From contig NZ_VTEX01000005.1 in NCBI RefSeq assembly GCF_008180865.1, forward strand, positions 372,001 to 436,000: a DNA stretch of 64,000 bases. The letters are read 5' to 3'. A program made the translations under genes and the position numbers. The notes below the pieces were generated by a model. That model worked only from the letters and a program-made list of their open reading frames with translations, was not told the origin of the DNA and made no database searches. Below are positions 43,566 through 54,854 of the stretch, one piece after another (position 1 is the first letter of the stretch; each line of letters starts with the position of its first letter). The stretch comes from Rossellomorea aquimaris. Its GTDB lineage: Bacteria; Bacillota; Bacilli; Bacillales; Bacillaceae_B.

Positions 43566-45866
43566 TTATCCTTCCTTTTTCATGAGCATCTCTTCACGCA
43601 CTTGTTCCGCCGCTTCCACCATGGTTTTAAGAGCTGATACCGTCTCATCGATCCCACGTGTTTTCAAACCACAATCCGGGTTGACCCAGAATAAATCGGG
43701 ATCCAGCACTTCAATGGCCCGGTGTATATTACGGATTAATTCTTCACGCTTCGGCACCCGGGGACTGTGAATGTCATATACCCCCAGACCAATCCCTTTG
43801 TCATACGTATTGTCTTCAAAAACATGGATTAATTCCCCATGACTTCTTGAGGTTTCAATCGAGATGACATCAGCATCCAGATCATTGATGGCATCTATAA
43901 TATCTTCAAAATCCGAATAGCACATATGTGTATGGACCTGGGTCTGGTTCTGTACTGATGAAGTGGCCAATTTGAAAGCGTAAACGGCAGCGTTGAGATA
44001 TTCCTCCCAATTTTCACTCTTTAAAGGCAGTCCTTCCCTAAGTGCCGGCTCGTCAACTTGTATCATGCGAATCCCATTGGCTTCTAATTCCTCTATCTCT
44101 TTTTGAAGAGACAGCGCGATTTGATTAGCTACTTCATAACGTGATACATCATTCCGAACAAATGACCAGTTTAGAATCGTGATCGGGCCCGTTAACATCC
44201 CCTTAACCGGTTTATCCGTTAAGGATTGAGCGTATACGGTTTCTCTAACGGTCATGGGTTCTTTAAATTTCACATCCCCATATATGAGTGGTGGCTTCAC
44301 ACATCTGGAACCGTATGATTGTACCCAGCCATACTTCGTAAATTGAAAACCTTCTAATTTTTCACCAAAGAATTCAACCATATCCGTCCGCTCGAATTCA
44401 CCATGTACAAACACATCAAGGCCGATTTGTTCCTGAATTTCAATCCAACGTCTGATTTCTGCCTGAATATATTGCTGATACTCCCCATCAGAAAGATCTC
44501 CCTTCCTCCATTTCAGCCTTTGCCTTCTCACTTCCTGGGTTTGAGGAAAACTGCCGATTGTAGTGGTAGGTAGAAAAGGTAATGAAAAGTACTTGGCCTG
44601 TTCCTGTTTACGAATATGGAAAGGATCTTTTCTCCCGACATTGTTGGGATGCAATTCTTCAACCTCTTCCTGCACCTTCCTATTATTACGCAGCGTTGAT
44701 TCGTTTAAATTCCTTATCGCCGTTTCACTTTCAGAGATATCATCTTCTATTGTCTCGGCTCCCTCACGAATCCCCTTTGTTAAAATAGTGATTTCATGTA
44801 ATTTCTCATCAGCAAATGATAGAGCGTCAATGAGAGGTGTATTAATTGTTTCTTCATTCTGCACGGTTACAGGTACATGTAGTAAACTGCATGATGGTTG
44901 TATGATCAAGCGATCACCCGGAACATCCCCTGCAATGGACGATAGAAGCGATTGGGTATCAGCAAGATTACTTCTCCAAATATTCCTCCCATCAAGAATG
45001 CCGGCAGCCAGGAATTTATCCTTAGGAAAACCAAATTTTTTCAGCGCCGCCAAATTCTCACCACGATCATGCACAAAATCTATCCCTATGCCGTCTACCG
45101 GGAGTGCTAACACCCGCTGGTACCTTTCCAAACTATCATAATAGGTTTGAAGAATGATCTTTAGCCCGGGGCAGGATTCTTTAAGCGTTTGATAGACTTC
45201 TTTGAATTGATCCATCTCTTCATCCCCGATGGATGTGCATAAGATCGGTTCATCCATTTGTACCCACTCTACCCCCTCTTCCTCTAATTCACGCAGTACT
45301 TCAGCATAAAGAGGTACAAATTGAGCAACAAGAGTTTTATAATCACCGGTTTCATACCCTTTAGACAATTTCACAAAAGTGAAAGGACCTAAGATAACCG
45401 GTTTCCCTTCTATACCCAGTTTTTCTTTTGCCTCTCTAAAAAAATGCAGGGGACGATTTTCCACTAACTGAGGTATGTTCCCATCAAGTTCAGGCACGAG
45501 ATAGTGATAGTTGGTGTTAAACCATTTTGTCATTTCTAATGCCACCGCGTCCTTCGATCCTCTGGCCATTTCAAAATACGTTTCAAGAGAGACCTTACCC
45601 CCACGATAATGAAACCTCTCGGGAACCAAGCCGAACATGACGGCTGTATCAAGCACATGATCATATAAGCTGAAATCTCCAACCGGAACTAAATCAATCC
45701 CTTGATCTAATTGCTTCTTCAAATGGTTGACTCGTATTTCTTCCATTTGCTCTAAGAAGGAATCCTTTTCAATCTTCCCTGCCCAAAACTGTTCCAGCGT
45801 CTTTTTCCATTCACGCTTTTCACCGATCCTTGGATAACCTAAATTGGAACTGATCACCTTACTCAT
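43566..45866 (-). CDS. metE: cobalamin-independent methionine synthase
   Basis: A 766-residue enzyme transferring methyl from 5-methyl-THF-polyglutamate to homocysteine. The N-terminal domain begins SSNLGYPRIGEKREWKK. The zinc-site residues are in HTHMCYSDF and the final NPDCGLKTRG. Length is normal. The ATG at 45866 follows AAGGAG. Upstream lie tandem SAM-I and cobalamin riboswitches, so the gene should be off when SAM or coenzyme B12 is present. This suggests the cell also has the B12-dependent MetH, not in the window. Confidence 0.96.
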   Translation of the reverse strand: MSKVISSNLGYPRIGEKREWKKTLEQFWAGKIEKDSFLEQMEEIRVNHLKKQLDQGIDLVPVGDFSLYDHVLDTAVMFGLVPERFHYRGGKVSLETYFEMARGSKDAVALEMTKWFNTNYHYLVPELDGNIPQLVENRPLHFFREAKEKLGIEGKPVILGPFTFVKLSKGYETGDYKTLVAQFVPLYAEVLRELEEEGVEWVQMDEPILCTSIGDEEMDQFKEVYQTLKESCPGLKIILQTYYDSLERYQRVLALPVDGIGIDFVHDRGENLAALKKFGFPKDKFLAAGILDGRNIWRSNLADTQSLLSSIAGDVPGDRLIIQPSCSLLHVPVTVQNEETINTPLIDALSFADEKLHEITILTKGIREGAETIEDDISESETAIRNLNESTLRNNRKVQEEVEELHPNNVGRKDPFHIRKQEQAKYFSLPFLPTTTIGSFPQTQEVRRQRLKWRKGDLSDGEYQQYIQAEIRRWIEIQEQIGLDVFVHGEFERTDMVEFFGEKLEGFQFTKYGWVQSYGSRCVKPPLIYGDVKFKEPMTVRETVYAQSLTDKPVKGMLTGPITILNWSFVRNDVSRYEVANQIALSLQKEIEELEANGIRMIQVDEPALREGLPLKSENWEEYLNAAVYAFKLATSSVQNQTQVHTHMCYSDFEDIIDAINDLDADVISIETSRSHGELIHVFEDNTYDKGIGLGVYDIHSPRVPKREELIRNIHRAIEVLDPDLFWVNPDCGLKTRGIDETVSALKTMVEAAEQVREEMLMKKEG

Positions 45867-45906
45867 TCATTCCTCACTCCTTATACTTGATATGATTGTC
45901 ATCAAC

Positions 45907-46196
45907 AAAAAAATCTCTCTTTCAAATGAAAGAGAGATTCATACGTATCACTAACTAGAGTTGAGACCAATTTGTATTCTCAACACGTATTCCTCACCCC
46001 TCTCTATATCCACGTAGAGCATAAGCGCATACAACAGGCAGGTCTCCTGACTTAGGTTCACAGCTCCTTATCCCTTCCCATTTCAACAGAAATAGTGGTT
46101 GAATGATAAGTCGCTCCCCATCACAGTGGCGGGACCGTGCCGGATTTTCACCGGTCTTCCCTTTTAGCTGAGCATGACTCAGCACCTATTGCATTT
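45907..46196 (-). promoter_or_regulatory. cobalamin riboswitch, second of a tandem pair before metE
   Basis: On the minus strand the aptamer has AAGGGAAGACCGGTGAAAAT, CCGCCACTGTGA (B12 box region) and GTCAGGAGACCTGCC. A terminator hairpin (AATCTCTCTTTCA with complement, then TTTTTT) lies at 45907-45939, between aptamer and metE. Confidence 0.93.
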
Positions 46197-46216
46197 GTTT
46201 ATTTAATTTTTCTTTC

Positions 46217-46390
46217 ATAAAAACGAAAAGCCCTCTCTTGCGATAGAGAGGGCTTCATGTTTATTAGAATCCTCTCTTATTTTCCAAAGCCATTTGCTTT
46301 GCAGGAATTAGCACCTATTCAACACATCGGTTGAATGGTTGCCGGGTTTCACAGGGCCAGTCCCTCCACCTCTCTCAATAAGAGTCACAC
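46217..46390 (-). promoter_or_regulatory. SAM-I riboswitch, first of a tandem pair before metE
   Basis: On the minus strand CTCTTATTGAGAGAGGTGG, AGGGACTGGCCCTGTGAAAC, CCGGCAACC and the closing AATAAGAG mark the S-box; a terminator hairpin AAGCCCTCTCT with complement follows at 46228-46255. Its own terminator makes it an independent switch. Confidence 0.94.
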
Positions 46391-46483
46391 ATATATATTC
46401 ATTTACTATTCCGAAATTTGTAATAATCGTAGCACGGTCCATACAAGCTGTCAAAAGAAATTTAATCTATAACTTACACGTTT

Positions 46484-48443
<1,960 letters not shown>

Positions 48444-48496
48444 TTAGAAGTTACTGCGTCAGGCTTCCCATTGTTCTACAAAAGGACATGAAGACA

Positions 48497-48676
48497 CAAA
48501 AAAGGGTCCTGAATAATCAGAACCCGAAATGTCAAAAAGTAGTAAGCGCCTTAAAACACAAATAAACGCTTCCGTACTACTTCCCTACGCTGGTATCATC
48601 CAGATCAGGTTCAAAGGGTCAAAGAACTTATGCGTTCTCCTCTCAGTCCAAGCAATGTATCGGACTCCCCTAGTAG
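48497..48676 (-). promoter_or_regulatory. TPP riboswitch of thiC
   Basis: On the minus strand AGGGGAGTCC, ACTGAGAGGAG, ACCCTTTGAACCTGATCTGG and CAGCGTAGGGAAGT are the THI-element blocks (48578-48676). A terminator GGGTTCTGATTATTCAGGACCC plus T run (48497-48524) follows. Confidence 0.95.
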
Positions 48677-48762
48677 AAATATTGATAGTATTCTATTGTA
48701 TTACATACTATTTTTACCATGATTCATTCTTTTTTCCAATAGTAGTATAGTAACAAATCAAA

Positions 48763-49455
48763 TTAGGACATAATCACACGTTTGATTTCCATTACCTTTT
48801 CAGAGTCTATCCCTAAGTCATAGCACCCATTATGTCGGACACCTGATCCTACATGATATTCTCTTGCTTTTAGCTTGCTGTGTATTTCGCCTATATTTTC
48901 CACAGTTAAACCCGAACCCGGCATGATAATGGGACCTCCCATTTGCTCTATTTCCCTCATTTCACCAATCGTATCCAGTCCCTTACTCACTTCAGATTTT
49001 CCTCCTGATGTGAGAATTCGATCAACGTTTAAGCCTGAATGGAATATTCCTTTACATAAGGCTACTGGATCATGAGACAGGTCGATAGCGCGGTGAAAAG
49101 TAATCGATTGACCCTTCGCATTTTGTACGATCTCCTTTAAAGCGTGGGAATCAAGCTTACCTTCATGTGATAATGCGCCAAAAACGATACCCTGGCCTCC
49201 CATTTCAACTATAGTTCTAATTTGTTCGGCCATGGTTTGCAATTCATCAGACTGATACGAGAAAGATTTACTATGTAAACGGATCATAATCTGAACAGGA
49301 ATCGACACAGTCCTTAATACTTTTTCTATCACATGTAAATCAGGAGTTAATCCTCCCTCATGTATGGCAGACACCAATTCAAGACGATCTGCTCCGGATG
49401 CTTCTGCAACTTTGGCATCCTCCTCATTCAAGACTATGACTTCCAGTTTGCTCAT
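48763..49455 (-). CDS. cutC: copper homeostasis protein CutC
   Basis: A 230-residue TIM-barrel protein of the CutC family. Blocks include EASGADRLELVSAIHEGGLTPD, MIRLHSKSF, ITFHRAIDLS, DRILTSGG, IIMPGSGL and the end YHVGSGVRH. The name comes from copper effects in other species; its molecular activity is not settled. The ATG follows GGAGAATT. Single gene, downstream of the BtuF-like gene terminator. Confidence 0.85.
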   Translation of the reverse strand: MSKLEVIVLNEEDAKVAEASGADRLELVSAIHEGGLTPDLHVIEKVLRTVSIPVQIMIRLHSKSFSYQSDELQTMAEQIRTIVEMGGQGIVFGALSHEGKLDSHALKEIVQNAKGQSITFHRAIDLSHDPVALCKGIFHSGLNVDRILTSGGKSEVSKGLDTIGEMREIEQMGGPIIMPGSGLTVENIGEIHSKLKAREYHVGSGVRHNGCYDLGIDSEKVMEIKRVIMS

Positions 49456-49627
49456 GTTGAATTCTCCTAACGTGATTATGTTAGGTTAACTTTAACACAA
49501 TGTTGAAGATTGTTGAACTTGTGATGATAAGGATTTCCCCGCAAAAATATGTTGCTATTTAGAAAGAAGACAGTACTAATATGTTTGCTTTACAAAACCT
49601 ACAAAAAGTAACAATCTATCAGAAAAA

Positions 49628-49657
49628 GACAATGATTCCTCTTGCAAATCATTGTCT
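49628..49657 (-). terminator. intrinsic terminator of the BtuF-like operon
   Basis: GACAATGATT pairs with AATCATTGTC around a nine-base loop, then TTTTTCTG on the minus strand. It lies just downstream of the substrate-binding protein stop at 49678. Confidence 0.8.
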
Positions 49658-49677
49658 TCCCCATCTCACATTCAATC

Positions 49678-50616
49678 TTATTCAGAAAACAATTCCGGAT
49701 ACACCGTTTTGGCTGTAAGCTCAACGGCTTCTCCAATACGTGGGCCCGGTCTTGACATAATGTCTGAATCCAAGAAATAGACCTGGCCATTTTTCACTGC
49801 TTTTACATCTTTCCAGCTTTCCCGTGACTTGATTTCAGCTGTCGGCTCGTCGACATACCCCACTGTCGTCAAAATCATATTAGGATTACGTTTAATGATT
49901 TCTTCTTCTCCTACTTTCACCCAGCCTTTTTGATCTACAAAGATATTCTCGACCCCGGCCGTTTCCAGTATTTCCTGCTGAAATGTTTCTGCTCCAGCTG
50001 TATAGATATCAGGAGATGGACTGATTTCAAAATATACTTGTTCTTTTTCCTTTAGCGTGCTTACTTTATCTTTCACATCCGAAATCTGTTGCTTGATGCC
50101 GTCTACCAATTCGTTCCCCTTCTTCTCTACTCCCATTACCGTTGCAATTTGTTCAATATCCCCATAAACATCTTCAAAGGTTTGGGCAGATTGAATGACG
50201 AATACGTTTAATCCCGCCTCTTCAAGCTGCTTCACTCCGGCATCGTCTCCAGTGGTATAAGCAATGACAACTTCCGGCTTTAGTGCAATGACCTCTTCAG
50301 CATTGACCGTCATGGAATCCGACACTCTTTTAATCTCCTTCGCTTCTTCAGGATAGTTGTCGTATTCAGTTGCCCCGATTACCTTATCTCCGGCTCCTAT
50401 GGCAAAGAGAATCTCTGTGTTACTCGGCTGTAAGGAAATAACGGTTTCCGGCACTTTCTCAAAGCTAATTTCTTCTCCCCTGTCATCGGTCACAGAATAA
50501 GACTCCTTTTCAGGCTTGACTTCCTTTGTGGATGTTACTTCTTCCCCATTGCTGCACCCTGCGAAAACAACCAGGATGATTGATAATAGTAAACTATTTA
50601 ACCATGATTTTTTCAT
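49678..50616 (-). CDS. BtuF-like ABC substrate-binding lipoprotein, probably cobalamin
   Basis: A 312-residue lipoprotein of the FepB/BtuF (class III) binding protein fold. The signal ends at the lipobox VVFAGC, and the conserved sequences VPETVISLQPSNTEILFAIGAGDKVIGA and NPNMILTTVGY are typical. Control by a cobalamin riboswitch and the upstream PduO-like gene indicate corrinoid uptake; a siderophore role is possible from fold alone. The ATG follows GGGGAAGATG. No permease or ATPase gene is adjacent, so the partner is elsewhere. Confidence 0.82.
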   Translation of the reverse strand: MKKSWLNSLLLSIILVVFAGCSNGEEVTSTKEVKPEKESYSVTDDRGEEISFEKVPETVISLQPSNTEILFAIGAGDKVIGATEYDNYPEEAKEIKRVSDSMTVNAEEVIALKPEVVIAYTTGDDAGVKQLEEAGLNVFVIQSAQTFEDVYGDIEQIATVMGVEKKGNELVDGIKQQISDVKDKVSTLKEKEQVYFEISPSPDIYTAGAETFQQEILETAGVENIFVDQKGWVKVGEEEIIKRNPNMILTTVGYVDEPTAEIKSRESWKDVKAVKNGQVYFLDSDIMSRPGPRIGEAVELTAKTVYPELFSE

Positions 50617-50636
50617 ATTTCATCTTCCCCGCTTTT

Positions 50637-51158
50637 CTATATTTTGTCGCTATACGATTTACTCACAAAAGGAATTTCTTCAATCCCTTCACATTTATTC
50701 ACATACACAGCCATCACAAACAGGACATTTGCCAGTAAATGAGCGTATTTAAATAAAATATTTTCCACTTTCATCTCAGTACTGACTTTATGTAAGGCAC
50801 GGACGGACTTTTTCGCTTCACTGCGACAGGTATGAAGCGTACATGCGGCTGTACAGCCTTGCGGAAGGACAAAGGTTTGGATACGATCCTCGACTTCCGA
50901 CACATAACGATCATACATTTGGCTCAATTTATTCAAGTCCTCTTCCATGATGGCCGTCATTCCCCTCACCGAGCCATTGAGATGGTACGCCATCTCAGCT
51001 AAATATAATAAATCGTCGTGCACTTTTGGTAAGTGTTCCGTCATTGATGACGCGAGTCCGATTTTAGTCGACAGTGAATCGGTCCGGATCTCAAAATCTA
51101 CAGTTGAAACAGACTCTCGCATATAGGGATAACATAAGTAGCGGAAATCCTTTGCCAT
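50637..51158 (-). CDS. divergent PduO-like (cob(I)alamin adenosyltransferase family) protein
   Basis: A 173-residue helical protein of PduO/ATR type. The family segments LLYLAEMAYHLNGSVRG and PQGCTAACTLHTCRSEAKKSV are recognisable, but the usual N-terminal TKTGDxGxT nucleotide motif is lacking and the arginine-rich AR-x-RRAER helix is changed, so it may not be an active adenosyltransferase. The ATG at 51158 has AAAGGAGG upstream. It is first in the operon, 20 bases before the BtuF-like gene, under a cobalamin riboswitch, so a corrinoid role is likely. Confidence 0.7.
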   Translation of the reverse strand: MAKDFRYLCYPYMRESVSTVDFEIRTDSLSTKIGLASSMTEHLPKVHDDLLYLAEMAYHLNGSVRGMTAIMEEDLNKLSQMYDRYVSEVEDRIQTFVLPQGCTAACTLHTCRSEAKKSVRALHKVSTEMKVENILFKYAHLLANVLFVMAVYVNKCEGIEEIPFVSKSYSDKI

Positions 51159-51227
51159 ATGTAAGTTCCTCCTTTCTGAATGATGTTTGTGAAACACCTA
51201 TCGTATCTTCCGGGAGGGTACATAAAC

Positions 51228-51508
51228 ACAAAAAAACCACCCAAGAATATTGGCCGGCAGTTGTCATCCATATGAAAATAGAGATGCTAAAAAGCCGCAC
51301 CATACCCTTAACTTCCGAAGAGCATAATACGATGGAAAAAAGGCAGGTATCCTGGCTCGTGCGTCAGCCTACTCTAAGAACCTTCCCATCTGAATGATCA
51401 AATAGTGGTGTTCTTCTTATTTCGTCAGCACTTACAGTTGCGGAAACAGCTTCGGATTCACACCGAATTCCCTTTATGCTAAAGATCAGCACCTAATTTC
51501 TGCGTGGG
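51228..51508 (-). promoter_or_regulatory. cobalamin riboswitch of the PduO-like/BtuF-like operon
   Basis: On the minus strand AAGGGAATTCGGTGTGAATC, CCGCAACTGTAA and GCCAGGATACCTGCC form the aptamer (51338-51508); a hairpin with GGTTTTTTT ends at 51231. Confidence 0.92.
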
Positions 51509-51643
51509 TTTATTCACTTAAGGAACATTATACCACTATATCCATTTCAAAGTTGATGTAGTTTTGAATAAAAAAAACAAACATGTTGACGTACAAGCTT
51601 GAATATCTTTTGAGTATGTAAAGAAATGATAAGGAGGAAAAAC

Positions 51644-51976
51644 ATGAAGCGATTGGTTGTTTTGATATTATGCGTATTCTTATTAAGTGCATGCGGCGAC
51701 AAAGAACCTGCATCCTATGAATTATGTGGATACGGAGATATGATGGTGGTGAACAAGAAGGAATATGTGAAGGTCTCTGAGGAGAAGAAGCTGGTCCTGG
51801 ATGAAAAGCTCGGGGCTATTAAAGAAAAGATTGATAGTGAATATCACCCTGTTAATGACTTCACGGCAAATACACTGAAAAAAGGAACACCCATCTATAG
51901 CGTGAAGGATCACAGCAACTACCTGATCGCCCAGACAGAGGATAATCGCTATATTTTATATGAGGAAATACAATAG
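51644..51976 (+). CDS. small lipoprotein of unknown function
   Basis: A 110-residue lipoprotein. The signal MKRLVVLILCVFLLSAC ends at the LSAC lipobox, then a soluble domain (DMMVVNKKEYVKVSEEK..., ending YILYEEIQ) follows with no known motif. ATG at 51644 follows AAGGAGG. It is single, facing ytmB convergently, with a bidirectional hairpin after it. Not recognised. Confidence 0.8.
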   Translation: MKRLVVLILCVFLLSACGDKEPASYELCGYGDMMVVNKKEYVKVSEEKKLVLDEKLGAIKEKIDSEYHPVNDFTANTLKKGTPIYSVKDHSNYLIAQTEDNRYILYEEIQ

Positions 51977-51977
51977 T

Positions 51978-52015
51978 AGGAGGGCTGTAAGCGAATGTTT
52001 ACAGCCCTCCTTTAT
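51978..52015. terminator. bidirectional intrinsic terminator
   Basis: AGGAGGGCTGTAA pairs with TTACAGCCCTCCT around a seven-base loop, with T-rich sequence at the plus side, between the small lipoprotein gene and ytmB. Confidence 0.85.
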
Positions 52016-52258
52016 TTAGTTCGTGGAATTCAAGGAAATCAACCGATAAAGAATCGTCGTTTTCTCATCTGTCCACTCCATCTTTTCGATTCTTCCATAA
52101 CCACTGGGATCACTATGTTTCGTTTTTCTGACATCTATCGGAATATGCATAGGATAAAGACGATATCCACCTTTTTGGAGCTCGAACAGATTCTCTTCTT
52201 TCCTTACTTCTTTTCCTTTTGTCACAATCATCGTGTTTAATTCCAAGCCCATGCCCAT
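52016..52258 (-). CDS. ytmB: YtmB-like protein (DUF2584)
   Basis: An 80-residue protein with the DUF2584 blocks GLELNTMIVTKGKE, GYRLYPMHIPIDVRKTK, SGYGRIEKMEW and the ending YRLISLNSTN. In B. subtilis ytmB is the gene after pckA, before ytmA, so its finding after the vitamin block suggests that block lies between them here. The ATG follows TTGAGGTC. Function unknown. Palindromic repeat elements lie just upstream. Confidence 0.82.
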   Translation of the reverse strand: MGMGLELNTMIVTKGKEVRKEENLFELQKGGYRLYPMHIPIDVRKTKHSDPSGYGRIEKMEWTDEKTTILYRLISLNSTN

Positions 52259-52314
52259 TTCGCTTGACCTCAATCCTTTTTTTATTTGCCCTATTTTAAC
52301 ATAAGAACTGCCTA

Positions 52315-52760
52315 GGCTCTGTCAATTAGTATGTGCTGGATGGTGAGGGGAACTGCTTCGCTTGCAGCTAGCGTTCGGCCGAGCCTCCTCAGCTTAGCCG
52401 AACGGGGTCTCGGCACGCCCGTACTTCCGCAGTCTACGCAGTTCCCCTCACCATCTTCAAGAGATTTTTCGTGACAGAGCTACAAAGCGTAAAACAATCT
52501 AATTAGAAAACAGAATTCTTCTATAAATCATTTACCTCCACCTTAAAGGGGTTGTTTACTAAAAGTTTTTGTTTTTTTCAAAGAAACATGCTTAGAAAGT
52601 TGATTGGAGCGGAAGGGAGCTCGACTCCTGCGGGAATAGCTGGACAGGTGAGACCGAGGAGGCTCACCGCCAGCCCCGCGGAAAGTGAGCATCCTGGAGC
52701 GGAAATCAACTATTACTTTCTTCATTATGATAGCTACAAGCTTTGATCATAAAAGAGCCT
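52315..52760. repeat. composite palindromic element, copy A
   Basis: Module 1 (52315-52481) is bounded by GGCTCTGTCA and TGACAGAGC and holds an 18 bp stem (52339-52356 with 52438-52455). Module 2 (about 52594-52720) starts with AAAGTTGATT and ends AATCAACTATTACTTT. A spacer of about 110 bases between them is partly alike copy B. The far end has AAAAGAGCCTTTT. Confidence 0.85.
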
Positions 52761-52780
52761 TTTATTTAATACACCACTGT

Positions 52781-53563
52781 CTATTGATTTTTCATCCATG
52801 TGCATAGCATGGAGACGATTTGTTGATTCTTTCGTGGTGGAAAATAATGCGTAAACTCTTTGAAGTATCGGGACGAAACAGATTTCTCCAACTCTTTCAG
52901 TCTTTTTTCTAATCTATATGCATGCTCAACTGAAACGTTCTGATCCTTTTCACCGTGAATGATCAATACGGGAGCTTCAAGGTTTTCTAATTCGTACAGT
53001 GGGGTACGCCATTCGTATCGTTCCGGTACTTTATTGGGACTTCCCCCTATGACTCGTTTCATCATTCTCCTGAGATCCTTACGTTCTTCATATGTTAAGA
53101 ACATATCCGATACGCCTCCCCATGTAACAACGGATGTGACGTCCCTCTGCTCAATGCCTGTCATTAGCGCCATGACCCCACCACGGGAAAAGCCAAACAC
53201 ATGGATCCGGTTAGGGACCACTCTGTGATAATGTTTAAGCAATTCAACACCCGAAATGGCGTCTTCACGATCATCCCCCGCAAAATCTTCATTTCCCTCT
53301 CCTCCAAGATTACCTCGGTAATAGGGAGCAAAAACAATGAATCCGTGAGAAGCAAATTGAGCGATTCTCGCCGGCCGAACCATGCCGACACCTTTGATCC
53401 CGCCTCTCAAATAAAGGAACCCATCATACTTCCCTGTCCCGGCAGGTTCAGCCAATAACCCCTTTACCCGTAAACCAGAGGATAAATAGGTGATTTCATA
53501 TAGTTCAACACGAGGATTAGGTGAAGGAAACAATGTTTTCTTCACGATCGTTCCGTTTTTCAT
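52781..53563 (-). CDS. ytmA: alpha/beta hydrolase YtmA (S9/dienelactone hydrolase type)
   Basis: A 260-residue serine hydrolase. The nucleophile is in GFSRGGVMAL, and the acid in IIHGEKDQNVS and histidine in FKEFTHYFPP. An early YLRGGIKGVG segment is the oxyanion region. It is related to prolyl-oligopeptidase-like hydrolases; the substrate is unknown. The ATG follows AAAGGAAG. It has the same neighbours as ytmA in B. subtilis (ytmB before, ytlA after). Confidence 0.83.
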   Translation of the reverse strand: MKNGTIVKKTLFPSPNPRVELYEITYLSSGLRVKGLLAEPAGTGKYDGFLYLRGGIKGVGMVRPARIAQFASHGFIVFAPYYRGNLGGEGNEDFAGDDREDAISGVELLKHYHRVVPNRIHVFGFSRGGVMALMTGIEQRDVTSVVTWGGVSDMFLTYEERKDLRRMMKRVIGGSPNKVPERYEWRTPLYELENLEAPVLIIHGEKDQNVSVEHAYRLEKRLKELEKSVSSRYFKEFTHYFPPRKNQQIVSMLCTWMKNQ

Positions 53564-53781
53564 ATTCTCTTCCTTTCAAACCGTGCATTGGGTATTCACA
53601 CATTTTTTGTACTCTACATAGGATATTTTAGCAAATCTCATCATCAAGAGAAGATACAAGACGCTGCCTTTATGACCATCCTACCCTTTTAATATGGAAA
53701 GATAAACAAGGCAAAGAGAGATGCACTCATCCCCATTCTATCGATAAACGAGTTTCACAAAGCTTAAAGGAGGAATATTGA

Positions 53782-54783
53782 ATGAAAAAATGGCTTCGAA
53801 GCGGCTTTGCCGTGTTGCTCATAAGCATGTTGACAATCGGGTTGACAGCATGTGGAGAAAAAGAAGATGTCGTACAGAAAGTTCGGGTAGCAGAAGTGAC
53901 CCGCTCGATTTTCTATGCTCCTGAATATGTCGCAATCGAAAAAGGATTCTTCAAAGAAGAGGGGCTCGACATTGAACTGACCACTACCTGGGGTGGAGAT
54001 AAGACAATGACCACCTTGCTATCCGGCGGTGCTGATATCGCCCTGGTCGGTTCAGAAACCTCCATCTACGTCCATGCACAAGGTTCGGATGATCCGGTCA
54101 TTAACTTTGCTCAATTAACCCAGACCGATGGAACATTTCTTGTTTCCCGTGAAAAAGTAGAGAACTTTGAATGGGATCAGCTAAAGGGCACCACCTTCCT
54201 TGGTCAGCGTAAAGGCGGTATGCCGCAAATGGTTGGGGAATTTGTCCTGAAGCAGAATGGCATCGACCCGCAAAGCGATTTAAACCTGATCCAAAACATT
54301 GATTTCGCGAATATCGCGAGTGCTTTTGCATCCGGTACAGGAGATTACGTTCAGCTATTCGAACCAACGGCATCCATTTTTGAACAGGAAGGAAAAGGGC
54401 ATATCGTGGCTTCTTTTGGAACAGAATCCGGTCACGTTCCCTATACAACGTTCATGTCCAAAGACAGCTACATGAAAGAAAACAAAGAAACCGTAGAGAA
54501 ATTTACGAAAGCTCTGTACAAAGCTCAAGCATGGGTGGAGGAAAACAGTGCAGCAGACATTGCGAAAGTGATCGAGCCCTATTTTGAAGACACAGAGCTT
54601 TCATTAATTGAAACGGTTGTTGATCGCTACAAATCACAAGGGTCCTTCGCCACAGATCCAATCCTTGACGAAGAAGAGTGGAACAATCTCCAAAACATCA
54701 TGGATGAAGCAGGGGAGCTTCCACAGTCCGTTGATCATGAAACGTTAGTGAACACGTCGATCGCTGAAAAAGCAGCAAAGTAG
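53782..54783 (+). CDS. ytlA: ABC transporter substrate-binding lipoprotein (NMT1/THI5-like), YtlA
   Basis: A 333-residue lipoprotein; the signal ends with LTAC. Blocks FYAPEYVAIEKGFFKEEGLDIEL and GGADIALVG place it with SsuA/TauA/ThiY-type binding proteins for sulfonates, pyrimidines or similar. The start ATG follows AAGGAGG. It leads the ytlA-ytlC-ytlD operon, which is uncharacterised in B. subtilis. A thiamine-precursor or sulfonate substrate are both open; no TPP or S-box leader was seen. Confidence 0.85.
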   Translation: MKKWLRSGFAVLLISMLTIGLTACGEKEDVVQKVRVAEVTRSIFYAPEYVAIEKGFFKEEGLDIELTTTWGGDKTMTTLLSGGADIALVGSETSIYVHAQGSDDPVINFAQLTQTDGTFLVSREKVENFEWDQLKGTTFLGQRKGGMPQMVGEFVLKQNGIDPQSDLNLIQNIDFANIASAFASGTGDYVQLFEPTASIFEQEGKGHIVASFGTESGHVPYTTFMSKDSYMKENKETVEKFTKALYKAQAWVEENSAADIAKVIEPYFEDTELSLIETVVDRYKSQGSFATDPILDEEEWNNLQNIMDEAGELPQSVDHETLVNTSIAEKAAK

Positions 54784-54854
54784 AACGATCCGGGGCTGAC
54801 TTCACATGTCAGCCCTTCACTTATAGAAAAAAAGAAAATGGAGGCTTAAATACA

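Noticed and set aside
44563-45141. 192-codon plus-strand ORF opposite metE
   Set aside because: Entirely antisense to metE, whose frame and zinc motifs are intact; no initiation signal.
53600-53781. A TPP or S-box leader for the NMT1/THI5-like transporter ytlACD
   Set aside because: I looked for the conserved blocks CTGAGA, ACCTGA and GGAGGGA plus CCGGCAACC and saw none in order.
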